This document shows positions 21,601 through 31,746 of a stretch of DNA of 64,000 nucleotides, piece by piece. Location of the stretch: the NCBI GenBank assembly GCA_038503075.1, contig JBCAML010000014.1, positions 124,001-188,000 of the forward strand, written 5' to 3'. The notes under the pieces were generated by a model, which was not told the origin of the DNA, made no database searches, and saw only the letters and a list, made by a program, of their open reading frames with translations. A program made the position numbers and the translations under genes. Each line of letters opens with the position of its first letter. Position 1 is the first letter of the stretch. The stretch is from Gyromitra esculenta (lineage: Eukaryota; Ascomycota; Pezizomycetes; Pezizales; Discinaceae).

Positions 21601-22237
21601 CCGTGTCGGCTGCTTTTCGGCTTCACGAGCCAGTCGAGACCCGCTTCTTTCAAGTGCAAACATCAACATCAACACCGAGCGATGTTATTTTTCACCACGG
21701 TTCCAGCACAGGGTACCCCACAATTTCCCCAGAAAAAGACCCCCAGTTCTTGCGGTTTATGCATTGGCAATTAAATGGTACTCTACAGTGGCCACCTGAT
21801 CAAGTATATGGAGAGGAAATGCTTGGTATAGACTCCTTGTCCATTACCCCTGGTACTTGGTGCTTTTTTTTTTGTTTATCGCAGTAAGAAGCGCTTTTCG
21901 CAGCGGGAGATGAGGTGGAGGGAAATATTCTCGCGTACCAGGGGGCTCGTTTCCTCCTTCCTTATCCCTCCAATACACCCCGGCCGGAGGCTTCACCCCG
22001 AGCGCGAATCTCGGGCGCTGTTCCGATGTCAATCTTCACGGTGGAAAAAAAAAAAAAACACCTAAGCACTTCACTTCAGTATCACAGGAGCAGCAGAATT
22101 CGAAAGTTATACACCTCTTGGGACGAACGTATATATGTCACTACATATCCGCACGATAATATGTTTTGAACCGTAGGCTTCGAGCAACATTCCATCATTC
22201 CCTCTCCTTCTCCTCCTCCTCCTCATTGCCTCAGAAA
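18623..22237. other. 3.6-kb gene-poor stretch
   Basis: I looked at all frames and recognise no gene, RNA or transposase. The ORFs present (the longest is 164 codons at 21393-21887) lack domains and have uneven codon use. It contains a TTTC-rich tract at 18763-18783, TACATGTA octamers at 19068-19075 and 20410-20417, and an A-run at 22043-22057. A CT-rich block (cctctccttctcctcctcct) just before 22238 resembles fungal core promoters and probably serves the carboxylesterase. Confidence 0.4.
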
Positions 22238-24150
22238 ATGCGCGGCGCTCTGTTATTCCTCGCGGGATTGATCCCGAGTGTGCTGGCTGCTCCGTTATCG
22301 ATAGGAATAGCTTTCTCGACGACAGATGGGCTACCGACATTGACGCTGCCGTATGCTACGTATAAAGCGTATTCATACGATGTTACAGACGACGTATACT
22401 CCCCCAATTGTTCATTGGTTGCTTGTTTTCGTCTAATGTTGGTTTTTTTTTCCGCAGTACTACACATTCAAGAATATCCGCTTCGCTGCACCGCCTGTTG
22501 GGAACCTGCGTTGGGCAAAACCTGCTGCTCCACTTACGCAGACTGGAGTGCAGGATGGCACGGTAGGGTATCAGTGCATGCAGGCAGCTCCGCAGCAGTT
22601 TTTTGGTATGGATCTAGAACTCCAGTTGGATGTGTGTGTGTTTTTTGGGCTAATTCGGTGTAGTGGCATACCCGATATTGCAATCGCTGGAGCCGGCATC
22701 GGAGGATTGTCTTTTCCTCGATATACAAGTTCCAGGAAAGGCGGTTAGGGGAGAGGTTCAGAATCTGCCTGTTTTGTTCTGGATTTTTGGAGGGGGCTAT
22801 GGTTGGTCGACCTATCACTCACTTGCTGCCAGGGCACTCTGAACCCGCAGACGGCATTTGCTTACTGTTTTCATATAGTATTGGGCTCAAAATCGTTCGC
22901 TTTGTATGATGGACATCCGTTCCTAAAGTCCAGTGGGAATAACCTGATCTACGTTGCGCCCAATTACAGAGTAAGCACTCCACCACGATCATTGACTATA
23001 GAACAAAAACTGATACGAACCTCCGCAGCTCGGCGCATTCGGCTTCCTCAACGGTCCCACAGTCGAAGCTCAAGGAACTGCCAACGCCGCCTTCTGGGAT
23101 CAGCGAGCTGCCTTCCAATGGGTCCAGGACTACATCTACCTTCTCGGAGGCGACAAGGCCACCGTTACCGCAATGGGTGAATCTGCTGGCGCTGGATCAA
23201 TCATGCACCACCTCACTGCACAGTCTGGCACCCTCACCCCGCTGTTCAAACGTGCAATTATGATGTCTCCGGCCTTCGAGCCCCTCTACGACCCCGGCCG
23301 CCTAGAGACGCAGTATCAGACCTTCGAAATCAAAGCTGGCTGCAAGGGCCTAGGTCTTGCTTGTCTCCGCACTAAATCGAGCGACGTACTCCAAGCCGCC
23401 AATGTCGCAACAGTCGTGACTTCACCGTACGGAACCTTCGGATACGGTCCAGCAGTCGACCACTCGTTCGTAAAGGACCTCCCCGGCATGGAAATCGCAA
23501 AGGGGAACTACTTCAAAGACGTTTCCGTCCTCCTCGGCCACACCGCCAACGAAGGCATCCTCTTCACCGACCCCACCAAAATCCTCAACTCCCAGGTCGA
23601 CACGCTCCTCAAGCAGAACTTCCCGAACGCCACCGCGTCCACATTCACCACGCTGGAAAACCTATACCCGGAGCCCTCCCTCTTCGGCACATTCCTGACC
23701 AACTTCGACCGCCTGTCAACCCTCATTGGCGAATGGGTCGTGTCCTGCAACACGCGCTTCCTCGCCGCCGCATACCCGGGCAAAGCCTGGGGCTACCAGT
23801 TCTCCGTGCCCCCAGGAATCCACGGATTCGATCTCATCCTGGCGTTCTGGAGAACAGACCTGAATATCGGCCAGGTGCTGCAGGTGGACATCGACGTCGA
23901 CTTCCTCACGCAGAAGAACCTGGCGACGGGGTTCCAGAGCTACCTTACGAGCTTCGTGAGGTCCGGCGATCCGAATACCTATAAAGAGAGCGGGAGTCTG
24001 CCGCCTACGCAGACTTTCCCGGCGGCGGCGGTCGGGGATAGGGTTACGGTTTTGGATGTCAATGTGCTGGGTTATTCGACGGTTAGTGATCCGGATACGC
24101 CGAAGGATAGGTGTGCGTTTTGGCAGGGTGGGGCTTGGACGGGGAGGTAG
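22238..24150 (+). CDS. secreted type-B carboxylesterase/lipase
   Basis: This is an alpha/beta-hydrolase of the carboxylesterase type-B family, hydrolysing esters outside the cell. Exons are 22238-22393, 22458-22605, 22664-22801, 22879-22970 and 23029-24150, giving 551 aa. The signal peptide is MRGALLFLAGLIPSVLAAP. Family landmarks appear only after splicing: FKNIRFAAPPVGNLRW, SEDCLFLDIQVPGKA, WIFGGGYVLGSK (oxyanion hole) and APNYRLGAFGFL. The nucleophile elbow is GESAGAGS (Ser about 230), slightly different from the usual GESAGG. The acid is probably Glu in HTANEGI (about 353), and the His is in GIHGFDL (about 443). The first ATG that opens the signal peptide is used as start. It is followed by the convergent unknown membrane-protein gene. 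Confidence 0.93.
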
Positions 24151-24831
24151 ATGGTGAGTGGGGGGTTGTAGAGGTGGGTTTCCGGCTGGTACGGTGGTGA
24201 GGAGTGTGGGTGAAGGGTTTCAGGGTTATTTCATGTTTATACTTTATTTTTTTCTTGGGAGGGCATTGTGGTGTATGGTGGGATTGGAGAGATATAGGGC
24301 GGATGTGCTACGAAGTGAATTGAAATCATGATAAATCACTCGATTGAACATTTCAACTGCATATTAAATTATTTTGATTGGGCTACTGATTGGGGTGTCT
24401 AAAGTTAGTATCCTATATAATTTCCGCATATACATCAGCTATTCCTCAATCGGAACTTGTAGTACTAAATTTGGTAGGAAAGAACCAAGCTACAGAAGCT
24501 CTACCCAAATAACTATGACAGAGCCATACAAATAAAGCATATAAATACTAAACACATTACTAAGTCTCATCTAGTAACTACATGTACCTATTTGCCAATC
24601 TCAGCCCGTTCTTGTAGCGTAATCGATTGCCACAAATGTCCAAAAATAGGCTGTCATACCTCATATTCCCTATAGCGATATACAAAAAGCATACCTATGA
24701 TAACACCGTACCAAATCCCAGAGCCCGGGATGTACTTTGCCATCCCGAACAATCCCACACATATATACAAAATAATAGCAAAAACACACATTACACAGCT
24801 ACAATTACAGATTAATCCCTCCCTTCCACAC
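24151..24831. other. intergenic, convergent 3' ends
   Basis: This lies between two stops on opposite strands. It is AT-rich, with a TACATGTA octamer at 24579-24586. The ORFs at 24627-24893 have no features. It probably consists of 3' UTRs. Confidence 0.4.
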
Positions 24832-27123
24832 TTACGCATACCTAACACCAGGTGCCAACGATTGCCCACCCCCCAACTTAATCGTCCCCACATACTCCTT
24901 CCCAGACTCCTCCATAACCTCCTTCAGTTTCTCCGTCTCCGAATCCCCCACAATCCCCGATATCCCACGCACCCGCCAGCACTCCGTAAGCGTCCTCGCG
25001 CCACAATCCTCCATCTCCCGCTCCCACGCTCGCCCCAGCCTAAACATCGCAAACGAGTCCAAAAACTCCGTCCACGTCGGAACATTCCAAAGCCGAATCG
25101 ACCAATACGCAACGAGCAAAACCGGCACCAGCAGTATAAGCGGCGCAATAGCAACCGGAATCCCACGGACCAGCTTGACGTCAGTCTGGTACGTGAAGCC
25201 AGGCTGTTTGCTCTTAACCACAAAGTTGGGCAGCGCAGAGATGAAGGATGAGTTCGCGAGCGCTACGAATGAGTCGTAGAATACAGTCCCATCAACCCGC
25301 ACCATATTATCGATTTCGTACTCGTCTTTGTCCGAGAAGGGCTGTTTTGCGGTTGGGGCGTAGTTGAATACTTCAGTCGTTTTGGCTTCTTCGTTGGCAG
25401 GCTTATGGACGCCGAACCAGACGGGGAGGGAGTTGTTGAATGTGGTCACGTTGTTATCGCCGTAGTTTGAGGAGGCGAAATAGGTGTGTAGTAGTGTTAA
25501 GGGTGGGGTGATAGTGATGTTCAGCATCTCAGGAAGCGATTTCGCTAGATCGGCCATGACTTCGGGGGTCTCGTGCGTAAGACCTAACCCGTACGGGGTG
25601 AAATGCATGAATTTCTTGACAACGGAATCAACGATTCCGTCGCCGGGGATGAGGGATGCCTGGCAGCTGAGGACGTCAACATAGTACTTGCTACCGGAAA
25701 TACTATCGTTGGCTTTGAAAGAGAATGCGTTTTCTGGAGGAGGGAAGATTTTCGCGCTGACGGATTCGTAGGGCGGGTCTACTTTGATGGCGATTTCGAT
25801 GGCGATTATTCTTGCGTTTTGGAGGATTACAGGGTGCATTGTCCACGGCATCTCTTTTGATGGCTGAGCGCAGGACACAATTTGGCTGAAGTGTACACTG
25901 GCAGGGTCTTTCCTGCCGATTGAAGCTTGGCTATGACACATATTGGGTTGTGTGGAGTTCGAGCAGTCGTTGTGGCATTTCCATGCGTTTTCAGACATAT
26001 CGATTAATTGTGGGGTTTCACCCTTCTTCAGTGTTCGACACTCAAAGTTCTGAATTACACCCATTGTGTTTGCGACAACTAGTCGTGGTTCGGCATCTAG
26101 TGGTTCTAGAAACGTGACGAAATGCCCCACTGAGCTTCTAGGGTCTGCTGGTGGACAGAATGAGAAAAGGGTTTTTCCGTTCGCATCTTTTTGTGTCAGT
26201 TGTCGTTGGAACATTGTCATCCCTAGCTCACGCTGCGGAAAACGGTTCATCCATCCCTGGAGACCAACTGTCATATCGGTTCGTATTGCATCCATTGTGT
26301 CATTGAACCTCAGGGAATAGACGCCATTGAATTCGTAAGAGGCCCAAAATTGATCTGATGTGGCGATATAACCCATCGTGATGAATGGGAATCCAGCAAA
26401 GGATGCTAGGACTATAAGAGTTAATCTTTTCAAACACTGTGAGTCACGGATACACTGATATCAAGGCTTGTAGATAGACCTAAAAGCCAAGAAAACGGTC
26501 TGAGAGCATTAACTCACTTCCACCACTCCCAAGATAATCGTCCAACTCTCAGGGCATCGTACCATCCTCCCGCACCTGCCCATGTCCGATCCGCAAGCAA
26601 AAAGAGCTGCTCTGCATTCAAGCTCGGCGCGGTCCTCCCATTTGTCTTCTGCGTCAAAATCGGAAGAGTTGCAGCAAGTGCTCCAGTAATTATTGGAACC
26701 TACGTTGAGTAATACATGTAGTTAGCATATCAATTAATTCTTGTTCGAGATGCGGGTGTTTTACATCTCGCGACCAAGGACCTCACATACATGCACAGCG
26801 GTCAAAACAGTTCTCGCAATACTGAATATCTGCACCGTCTCTTGCCGTCTTCGCGTTCCTCGATTTCCAAACGAGTTTCCAGCTTCCATGTAGGAGCCTC
26901 GCTTGTCGGGAGTAAGTTGACTATGCGCATATATAGCCTTTTCTATCGCTGCAATATAAGCTATAATGCAGAGGATCCAGATACATATGAGGGTGGTTTG
27001 CATATGATGCCGTCGAAGATAGGTCCCCCGCGATGGTGGCTGTTGTGGTGATAATGGTGGTGGGGTTGATACATTCTTGAGGCTACTCGCGCTAGTGAGT
27101 GTTTGTCGAAGAAAACCAAACAT
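24832..27123 (-). CDS. multi-pass membrane protein of unknown function
   Basis: I do not recognise a characterised family, though the layout is like uncharacterised fungal-specific membrane proteins. Exons are 27123-26791, 26699-26518 and 26425-24832 (702 aa). Predicted membrane segments are TTLICIWILCIIAYIAAIEK (about 43-62), TVLTAVHVPIITGALAATLP (about 103-125), LTLIVLASFAGFPFITMGYI (about 172-192) and AIAPLILLVPVLLVAYWSI (about 600-618). A conserved-looking block QLFLLADRTWAGAGGWYDAL and LSWEWWK precedes the third helix. Between helices three and four is a domain of about 400 residues with many Asn-X-Ser/Thr sites and paired cysteines (CHNDCSNST), so it is probably luminal or extracellular. 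The C-terminal 80 residues are cytosolic. Splice choice at exon 3 is set by reading frame, because the more obvious acceptor nearby is out of frame. Confidence 0.7.
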
Positions 27124-28114
27124 TTCTGCCTAACGTCCGAGTAAACGTAGAGCTCTCGGATTCCACGGATAAGAAAGGGGGGGACCCTATATCGAATCAA
27201 AAACCCCAAAGGCTAAGAAAAGAGTTAGAAGAAAAAAATTAAGAAATCAATTCTTAAAAGATGCCAACACTGCCAGCAGCAACAGTCCAGGTTCAAAAAT
27301 GTCAACGATAGGACCAGAAAAGAGAGGGCAAGTCAATCATGGCAAACGGCAGTCCTTATAGATACAGCCCGCTACCCCATACTTTTGAATTCAGGCGAGA
27401 CGTCAAGCATTTCTGGGAAGCTGCTCGGTTGGTTGGTAAACACGGGCGTAGAACTGAAAGACCTCTCACAAGTACGGAGACGCGTTTCGAGAACAAAATC
27501 TACCCAGTGAGGTTAGTCTTCCAAGGAGAGGAGAAGGCACAGAATACAAATGCCCTGTAGATCCATAGACCGCAGGTGGTTGATTCGGGCGCTTATTTCC
27601 GAAACAGTCGCCTCACCCTGCTAATGTCTCCTTCCGCGTCTGGTAGCTCTGTGCTACTTTGGTGATAGGTGTTGCACTGAACTCCTCTTATCAGACCCTT
27701 TAATATGCTTAGATAGCAGGGAGCTGTTTGCTATGAAAATCAGTTACTGACACTGTCACAGTATCAAATACCTAGGTTTCAGATCTGCCAGTATCTCCTG
27801 CAGCTGCGTCTATCACGAGAACTTCCATAAGTCAAATTGCCAAACCTCGGGATCACCAAAGCCCCGAGTATTTGTTTAGGGGGCTACTAATGGTGAGTGG
27901 TGAGATAACATCTACTATTCGCGTCTTAGGTTTGGTACAAGGCAAAATGTTATCATACCTCAGAACATTCGGTAGCGACAGTCCCTAAGCAGCTAACCGA
28001 GCCAATAGCCCAACTTAGCGTTTTGCCTTGCTACTCTACAATGGTTACACACCAATGTGGCTCCCAATGATAACTAATTCTTCGCAGTCACTAAGCTTCT
28101 TGCTATTTGATTTA
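27124..28114. other. intergenic
   Basis: This is the promoter side of the membrane-protein gene and the left flank of the MITE. A 73-codon plus ORF (27339-27560) has no domain. Nothing else recognised. Confidence 0.4.
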
Positions 28115-28785
28115 TCCCATGGACTGTAACGCGATTTGCGCCAAATTTGGCGCAAATTCTCGGAGCATAGTAACTCCACAACATGAAACATTAAAAATCA
28201 GTAAAAAATTATATTAGTATACCCAGAGCCTACAAAACAAGTCTACAGGTTTGTGTTTGGTTTAGGCAGAGTTTTTTGGCTGAAAATGATCATTTTGGCG
28301 CTGGCTTGGCGTAAATTACAGTCACATCTCGCTAAAGTGAAAACCAATTTCCTTCAAATAATGGTTAAACACAAGGGAGTGATTTAAGTCATAAATAATA
28401 CCCCTAAATTAGAAGATTTGCATCTAGTATTGATTTATTTAAATTTTTGTCACTCAAGAAACTCTAGATTTGGATGGATGAGTGATGATTTATGCCTGGT
28501 GAGTAGGTCTGTCGCTATGTTCCCAGATATTTTTTGTGGGGTATATCTAGTCATACTGTAATTTTTCCACAACAACTCTAGACTTCAATGCAACAGTTCT
28601 TCATGAAAAAAAATCTCAAAAAATCTCAAAAAAATCTCAAAGATTCTTTAGCTAATAGAGACTATTCTCTACAGTTAGGAAGAGGGGCACAGGCGGGTCA
28701 CCATGGTATGGTAGACGCTCAAACATAAAGTGACAAAAATATGCGCAAAATTTGGTGCGAAATCTCGTTGCTACAGTCCATGGGA
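28115..28785. mobile_element. 671-bp non-autonomous TIR element (MITE) with TA duplication
   Basis: The ends are inverted repeats. The left end starts TCCCATGGACTGTA at 28115, and the right end, read in reverse complement from 28785, starts with the same 14 bases. Similarity continues for about 45 bp, apart from a 3-base indel and scattered changes (core CCAAATTT with GCGCA). Both ends are flanked by TA (28113-28114 and 28786-28787), the target duplication of Tc1/mariner/pogo-type transposons. There is no ORF of note inside, so any movement would depend on a transposase elsewhere. The interior is AT-rich and holds a short AAAAAATCTC tandem repeat. A segment at about 28319-28340 (acagtcacatctcgctaaag) resembles a pogo-type end, but I found no partner for it. 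Confidence 0.8.
28606..28641. repeat. AAAAAATCTC short tandem repeat
   Basis: Three to four copies of a roughly 10-11 bp A-rich unit ending in TCTC lie inside the MITE, near its right half. Confidence 0.7.
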
Positions 28786-29813
28786 TAGAAAAAACCTACT
28801 CCCGAAAATTCGGGCAGGTACATGCCGCGTACCTAAAAGGTAGACAGGCTGAACCTACTAGGAAGCTGCAGATCCAGGGGCCGATAAACGCGTTTCCGTA
28901 ATGATTAATATTGATAGGGGTACATAAGGGCTATGTCAGGTCGTCAAGTTCTGCGGTACTCAAAAGGGAAAAAAAACTTGGGCAGTTGAAGAGGTCCTTC
29001 TTTATCTGAAACTGCAGGGTTAGACCGATGGGACGGCATGACACGGAGCTTAAAGTGTGAAAATACTGACGCTTGGCTATCTTTTTGTTGGTAATCTCCC
29101 CTAATCCAAACTAGAGTGCACTTAGTTTGGTAAATTTTACTCTCATCTTTAACCGTAGTATCATCATTTTCTAGTCACAATATATATCCATAAAGACCTC
29201 CAACTTCAACTCCAACTTCATCTTCATCTTATATTGTCCCATCTTGCTGCTATCGAGTTAAATTCTCGAGAATAAAATTACAGCACGAGAAGGCGGGGAT
29301 GAATATGCTGCTGTATGGTTTAAAATGTAGGTTCGATTCCGGAGAACAACTGTATTTACTATAGCAATCCAATATTACTCCAGTAAAGAAAATTCGGAAT
29401 GCCGCGCATATCTTGTACCAATTAAAACAGCTTTTTTTAGTTCTCTGCCGGCGCGCGTATGGAGAAAATCAACCAAATCCAAGGCAGCTATAACAAGAAT
29501 AACTACAACATCCATACCCAACCACGTTTTCAAAAAGGGGAAAACTTGCAGCATATGTAGTTAGGGCAAAGTAGCCCTTAAAATGGCCTTAAGCAATCTT
29601 TAACACACTAAACAGTTTTCCAAAAGGTGGATTTTCTATCCGAGCAGTCGAAATGGAAATCCCGAGACCTCCCCCCAGACCAACAGGCTCACAGGCTTCA
29701 TCTTGTAGCTTCATCTTCTACGACTTAAAGATTTGATCAATCCATTCACGTGCGTTTACTCCTACCCCCTACGTACCAGTATCTAACCATCAAAGATAGT
29801 CCAAGCCAGGAAA
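28786..29813. other. intergenic
   Basis: Right flank of the MITE and presumed promoter of the small PPxY gene. A tRNA B-box-like sequence (ggttcgattcc at about 29331) has no matching stems. Otherwise nothing recognised. Confidence 0.4.
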
Positions 29814-30185
29814 ATGGTTATATATCCCGTGGCCGATAATAGGTCCACGGGGATCGACCCCGACAAGATTGTCCTCCCCATAATCTTCGCTGTCCCATTA
29901 GTCCTGCTCATCATTGCTTGTTGCGTCGATATCAGAAAGCGAAGGATAACTTGGAGACGCCAGAAAACCGTAACAGCTCCCGCTCCCGCTCCGCCTCCAG
30001 CGTACTCGGAGATCCAACCACCACCACCCGTGTATCCTCGGGCTGTTGCAGGCCCAGTTGATAGCCGTAGTGTGACTGGTGAAAACTTGAGAGAGCAGGT
30101 TAGGGATCTAGATGTTAGGGTATTGAGGGTTGAGCGAAGCTTCAGTGCTCTGGAAGGTAAATGGGGTTCGCGAAGTGGGATTTGA
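29814..30185 (+). CDS. small single-pass membrane protein with two PPxY motifs
   Basis: The protein is 123 aa in a single exon with a good start context (ggaaaATGG). A short N-terminal segment (1-18) precedes one strong membrane helix (IVLPIIFAVPLVLLIIACCV, about 19-39). It is followed by a stop-transfer cluster RKRR, so the C-terminal part is likely cytosolic. The tail has Ala-Pro repeats and two PPxY motifs, PPAY (61-64) and PPVY (71-74). These are the consensus for WW domains, and in fungi typical of adaptors of the Rsp5/NEDD4 ubiquitin ligase. Residues about 88-112 are charged and helical (coiled-coil-like). No homologue is recognised by eye. The ordered layout argues for a real gene, but there is no intron or domain to prove it. 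The adaptor role is inference. Confidence 0.55.
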   Translation: MVIYPVADNRSTGIDPDKIVLPIIFAVPLVLLIIACCVDIRKRRITWRRQKTVTAPAPAPPPAYSEIQPPPPVYPRAVAGPVDSRSVTGENLREQVRDLDVRVLRVERSFSALEGKWGSRSGI

Positions 30186-31746
30186 ATTTTATGTTTGATT
30201 GATCTCTATAGAGATGAGATGGAGGTCTTGGTATGGGAATTAGGGGCTGTATCGGCTTCAAAGGTATGCAGTTTAGACAGTTGTACATGGGATATATGTA
30301 ATATCATATTTGGTAAGCTACCGTGCACCGAGATTGTATATTGGATCAAGTCTCAGGCTACTACTCGCCTGTTCGATATTGCCAATATAGTACTAGAAAA
30401 ATCTCGCAAATACTAGCTTGTCTTTCTCTTCCCTGGGAGTAGCCTGTTTGGAAAATATGGACCATTCCACTGAATGTGCCGAAGCTTAGAGCAATCATTC
30501 ACACCATTCAAACGCACATCTGTTAGAAAGAGTTGTTTTTAAACCACTCAACGCGCAAGCGCAATTGCAGGCACGCTCACAACCCCCAACTCTCTTCCCC
30601 CACTCCGTGACTACAGTACATGACCAATATACCCACGATATCGATTTGACATGATGTTTGGGCAGTGATACAGCGACTCCTGGCCTGTAGCTATAATCCG
30701 TCCGAGCTTTTCTCTCAAGTGCAGTAAACATTAAACCTAACCCTGGTCACTTTTACTTATGTCATAAACAGATTACAGCATGGCATTTTTCTACTGGAAA
30801 TATTTTCCTGCGATCGACATTCTGCGGCAGCAGGCCGTGAATCGGATTGAACTCAGTCTCATGAGAAACTTCACAATCCTAATCCTAGCCAGTAGACGAT
30901 GGTTTAGTCCATTGGCTTTGTTTGCCGCAAATAGGCACTGTACATGTGAAGCCATCACATGATAACAAATTGTGGTTACACATTTAGTTATCCTGTTGAA
31001 CGGTTCAAGCTAAATCTGACGTTAGGTCTCGAACGGCTGTATACCTCAAGAATTCTGGAATGCGGATTTGCACGCCAGAGCGACCACCTCCCAAGGCATT
31101 ACTAGTTCGCTGCAGATTTTCCCTCAGTTGAATAGTGTTAAGTCACAAATAGAAGTAATACCATCTCAGTATTGTAAAAGTAATCCCAAATTATTAACCT
31201 CCATAGTTCGCCCTTGGCCCAAGAGACATACCTATATACAGTGTTTAAACAACCCATGGCCAGGGCAACTATGAATCGAACATAAAGACCAAAACTAAAT
31301 TAGAAACACGAATATATCTAATCAAGTTAAGCGACCCCTAAGGCGCTATAGAGATGTGGTGCATGAGAGTTAAGGGAACACTGGTGATCAACAACAAAAA
31401 TGTAAAAGGTAAAAAAGAAAATTATGACTGTCAAAGGAAAACGCCCGAATTAATGAATACGCGAATGGCGCGATTCACTTACACCAAAAAAAGAAAACAT
31501 CGAAAAGAATCAAAGCCGGATAACAGCTTTACAGGATGCCACGCATCAGAGGGTAAAATATACCAAGACAAGACAAGGGAGGTAAGACAAGGGAGGTAAG
31601 GACTAAATCCTGGGAAGGAAAAGCCATGAACTGAAGAGAAAAAAAGAGAAAACAGAAACAGAGACAGTTCGACATGCCGAGAGCTACTTATCCTAGTACC
31701 ACAAAACCCAACCACTCCATCATCAATCCAGATTCCAAAAGATCAC
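30186..31746. other. 1.56-kb intergenic
   Basis: No gene recognised. Several 60-80 codon ORFs (for example 30195-30416, 30780-30962 and 31068-31274) lack features. The right end, about 31300-31740, is A-rich on the plus strand (T-rich on the minus), fitting the 3' UTR of the minus-strand Q-rich gene. Confidence 0.4.

Noticed and set aside
21393..21887. 164-codon plus-strand ORF
   Set aside because: No recognisable motif, no helical or domain pattern, and codon use unlike the neighbouring esterase. No splice signals extend it convincingly.
29285..29360. tRNA-like B box (ggttcgattcc)
   Set aside because: The flanking bases cannot form a 5-bp T stem or any acceptor stem, so this is a chance match.
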